A DNA stretch of 64,000 nt from Siniperca chuatsi (taxonomy: Eukaryota > Chordata > Actinopteri > Centrarchiformes > Sinipercidae), in assembly GCF_020085105.1 (NCBI RefSeq), contig NC_058043.1, positions 18,949,667-19,013,666 of the forward strand, given 5' to 3'. Shown in pieces: positions 61,714 to 64,000 of the stretch (position 1 is its first letter; every line of letters begins with the position of its first letter). The translations under genes and the position numbers were made by a program. The notes beneath the pieces are model-generated. The model saw nothing but the letters and a program-made list of their open reading frames with translations. It was not told where the DNA came from and made no database searches.

Positions 61714-61998
61714 ATGAAGACCAGCGTTTTTCTGCTCCTGCTGGCAGCTTTCACCTGTGGACTCGCGCAGGCAGAAGAAAACGCACCCGGGGAGCTGCAG
61801 GTGGAGACCTTGGTGAGCGAGACACATGTATACCAATGTAACACAGTCCACTGCAGGAACACAGCAGCTCTAACACATTAACACCCACCGGCAAATAAAT
61901 GCAACCGTGTTAACAGTTTACTCTTCTGACCCAAGGTGAAACCCGAAACTTGCTCTGTATTTTCCACAATGGGAGACACGCTGCAAATCCACTACACG
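61714..61998 (+). CDS. fkbp11: FKBP11 (FKBP19), first two coding exons; gene continues past the window
   Basis: FKBP11 is an ER secretory-pathway member of the FK506-binding peptidyl-prolyl isomerases. Exon 1 (61714-61812, donor TTG|GTGAGC) encodes a signal peptide MKTSVFLLLLAAFTCGLAQA and then the family word ELQVETL. Exon 2 (61936-61998, acceptor CAAG|GTGAAA, donor ACG|GTAAGA) encodes VKPETCSVFSTMGDTLQIHYT, matching human ...ELQVETL...FGDTLHIHYT... at the start of the FKBP domain. 54 residues are visible of about 200. The isomerase core and C-terminal membrane anchor must lie to the right. I chose the ATG at 61714 because A at -3 and the compact signal peptide favour it. An in-frame ATG at 61687 (adding MAALFHKFT) is possible. 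fkbp11 sits next to arf3 as in human. Confidence 0.85.
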
Positions 61999-62000
61999 GT

Positions 62001-62534
62001 AAGACAGAGAATGTCTTCATTGTCGACTCCCTTTGTTTCTGATAAAACAATCCAGTCCTCCATGTGTGCATTTTACAACAATTTGTAGGGAAACTGGTCC
62101 AGCTGATGACGAACGCAGCTATTGTCTATGTGGCACCGTCTGCATGACCCATGTGGACACCGCGGTGCATTTACACACTGAAGATGAATAACAAACAGCT
62201 GATAGGGAGGCCGTTGTGACTGAGCACGAGACAGATTGTGGCTTACTGTCTGCCAGTGTGGTTTATTTGGTTTTGATCTCGTGCGTGAGAAGATCGCCTC
62301 TGCTTCCGAGGTGGAGTGATGGGGCGGTGCAACACGTCAGCAATAACAGCGCTGTCTTTCAGTGGAGCAGCTCCCCGACCAGTTCATCCATGCATTGTGC
62401 TTGAAGCTCGTGGTTTTCAGTCCTCACACATGAACTTAAGCTGCATGGCACAGCAACAAAGTGCGTAATGTCAGGTAGTTTGCTCATTAGTCCCAATTTG
62501 TGCCTCTGATGTACATTGGAGTCACAGAGCTCTG
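62001..62534. other. fkbp11 intron 2, first part
   Basis: No further fkbp11 exon is recognisable here or up to the right edge. Nothing else stands out. Confidence 0.5.
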
Positions 62535-62964
62535 GAAAACCCAGAAGCCGTTTAACAACACAGTGCTGTTCTGAAAGTCTTTCCAAAATCCTCAAGGACT
62601 CTTCTAACCATCTGGATGAAAAGATATTTAGTACAATAAAAAAAATAAAAGCATTTTTGGTGGTAGCCGGAAATGACATATCTCCAAAATTAAACATTTT
62701 ATTATCAGTTATCTTAGTATATATTGATGTGTCTTTCCAATATTTTAGATTTCCACACAAAATAGTGCGTTAATAATTTGCTTGTGTTCTACAAAAAGAG
62801 CAAGGCGATATGTCATTTCTGGCTGCAAATACAGTCGCAACAATCTTTTCTTATCATCCAGCAGACGGAATATTTTTTCATCCAGATGGTTAAAATAGTC
62901 CATGAAGATTTTGGAAAGACTTAGAACAGCAGTAAGTGTTGTTAAACGACCTTGTGGGTTTTTC
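62535..62964. mobile_element. 430-bp fold-back element in fkbp11 intron 2
   Basis: The arms, about 62535-62690 and 62806-62964, are reverse complements with moderate drift. Shared words are 'GTTTAACAACAC', 'AGTCTTTCCAAAAT', 'AACCATCTGGATGAAAA' and 'GAAATGACATAT'. The ends are GAAAACCCAGAAG and CTTGTGGGTTTTTC. The loop is about 115 bp. No coding potential. A MITE or fold-back transposon remnant, distinct from the 365-852 family. Confidence 0.8.
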
Positions 62965-62999
62965 AAACATTGCCTGGTAGCTTAGCTTAGCTCTACATA

Positions 63000-63936
63000 C
63001 AGTATGAAAAGAACATAAAGAGTAAAATATGCTAAAGTATGTTTTTGTTTACTAAGGTTTTTACCTTTGGGAACAACTACTCTTCATAACAAATATAGCT
63101 ACAGTAGAATCCAAATATGCAGTACATACACTAGCCTAAATAATACAGGTACAATATCACTATTATAACACAACATAATATCATCACATCAAATCTCAAT
63201 ATGACCTAGAATTAAACAATGTGAGTAGGGAATAAGCGAACTAATAAAGTTTGTGACTTTCTATTTTAATAGAAATGACCTAAATGCAATTGGAGATGAC
63301 CTAGATCTCAACTGTAGCTGAAAACACATGTATATTTGTCCTAACATGGACGCTGGAACTGTCTGTGTATTTTTAATAATATATTGGATAACTTATTCCT
63401 CTCCAATGCACCTGCCCCTAATAAGGCATCAAAATAATAGCCCGATTAGGCTCAGAGTGCTTACTAATTCATAATTTACCCTTAAAGATTTAGCTCTTTG
63501 TTGAAACACATGACACAGGTGAGTTACTGCTGAATGAAAGATTGTCTCATAGAAATCGCCAGATAACTGAAAGTTTCTTTGAGCACTGTTGGTCACATTA
63601 TCAAACGACAGCTATAAACAGGAAAGAGTTTTGAGCATAAAAGATCTGGCAGAACTACAGTGACACTGTATGTAAAGACAAGTATACAGTGTGCTGTCTG
63701 CTACAGGTGTTTAATTTGTCAAGATGTAGGCCATTCGTATTACATCTATGTATACAGTTCCAATGTGAAAGTCTTAAATATCTGTCAGCTAACTTATACC
63801 AAGTCCTTAACTTTACTTTCCAACTTTATAGGAATTGTTGGAAAATTTGGGAGATACACTTATTTGGATTCTTGCCGAGAGAGGGATGAGAAAACAGATC
63901 CCACTCTCACATCTGCCTGTTAAATGTAGCAGGAGC
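63000..63936. other. fkbp11 intron 2, rest
   Basis: A+T-rich, no exon or repeat recognised. Confidence 0.4.
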
Positions 63937-64000
63937 CAGCAGCCGGTTAGCTTAGCTTAGCACAAAGACTGGAAAAGGTGCTGGTAGGCGGATTTTGTTA
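63937..64000 (+). repeat. TTAGCTTAGC fold-back family copy cut by the window edge
   Basis: 'CAGCCGGTTAGCTTAGCTTA' is followed, after a deletion, by 'GGTGCTGGTAGGCGGATTTT'. It runs off the right edge. Confidence 0.7.

Overview
The window reads as a stretch of a ray-finned fish genome, most likely a spiny-rayed (percomorph) teleost. The coding exons are vertebrate-like with GT-AG introns, A+T-rich spacers and many dinucleotide microsatellites. The interspersed repeats resemble families I know from percomorph genomes: the 'TTAGCTTAGCTTAGC' fold-back element, the 'AGTGGTGGAAAGTA' element, and the 'GATGGTGGCGCTAGATGAAA' element. The fish assignment rests on recognition and could not be tested by a database search.

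Layout, left to right. 1-11.8 kb: crbn (cereblon), minus strand, 11 coding exons, 450 residues. 13.1-14.9 kb: rpl41, minus strand, only 25 codons spread over three exons, with a clear TATA box, CRE and TOP start. 15.2-15.95 kb: decayed 3' end of an L1-clade LINE. 18.0-23.5 kb: pa2g4, minus strand, 13 coding exons, 391 residues. 24.4-25.5 kb: a 1.1-kb non-autonomous element with long terminal inverted repeats. 26.0-45.7 kb: erbb3, minus strand, 28 coding exons, 1430 residues. Its 7.2-kb first intron is packed with small inverted-repeat elements and a Tc1 fragment. 46.7-47.1 kb: broken hAT transposase fragment. 50.6-56.9 kb: arf3, minus strand, four coding exons plus an upstream non-coding exon and a TCTCGCGAGA promoter motif. 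56.9-61.5 kb: spacer with nothing recognised. 61.7 kb to the right edge: first two exons of fkbp11, plus strand, running out of the window.

erbb3-pa2g4-rpl41 and arf3-fkbp11 are neighbours as on human 12q13. Human CRBN lies on chromosome 3, so the crbn-rpl41 junction is a fish-side arrangement or an ancestral one lost in mammals. The genes do not form one pathway: they are a ubiquitin-ligase receptor, a ribosomal protein, a growth/translation factor that binds ErbB3 (PA2G4 is also called EBP1, ErbB3-binding protein 1), the receptor itself, a Golgi GTPase and an ER-lumen prolyl isomerase family member.

I did not find an unknown multi-gene system. The strongest unexpected signal is about 75 bp shared almost identically between the crbn exon-7/intron-7 junction and the inside of a small transposon-like element in erbb3 intron 1. 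Other points worth checking are a GC-AG intron in arf3, CRBN residues at the thalidomide pocket that match the drug-insensitive type, a nested element insertion, and several fold-back elements.
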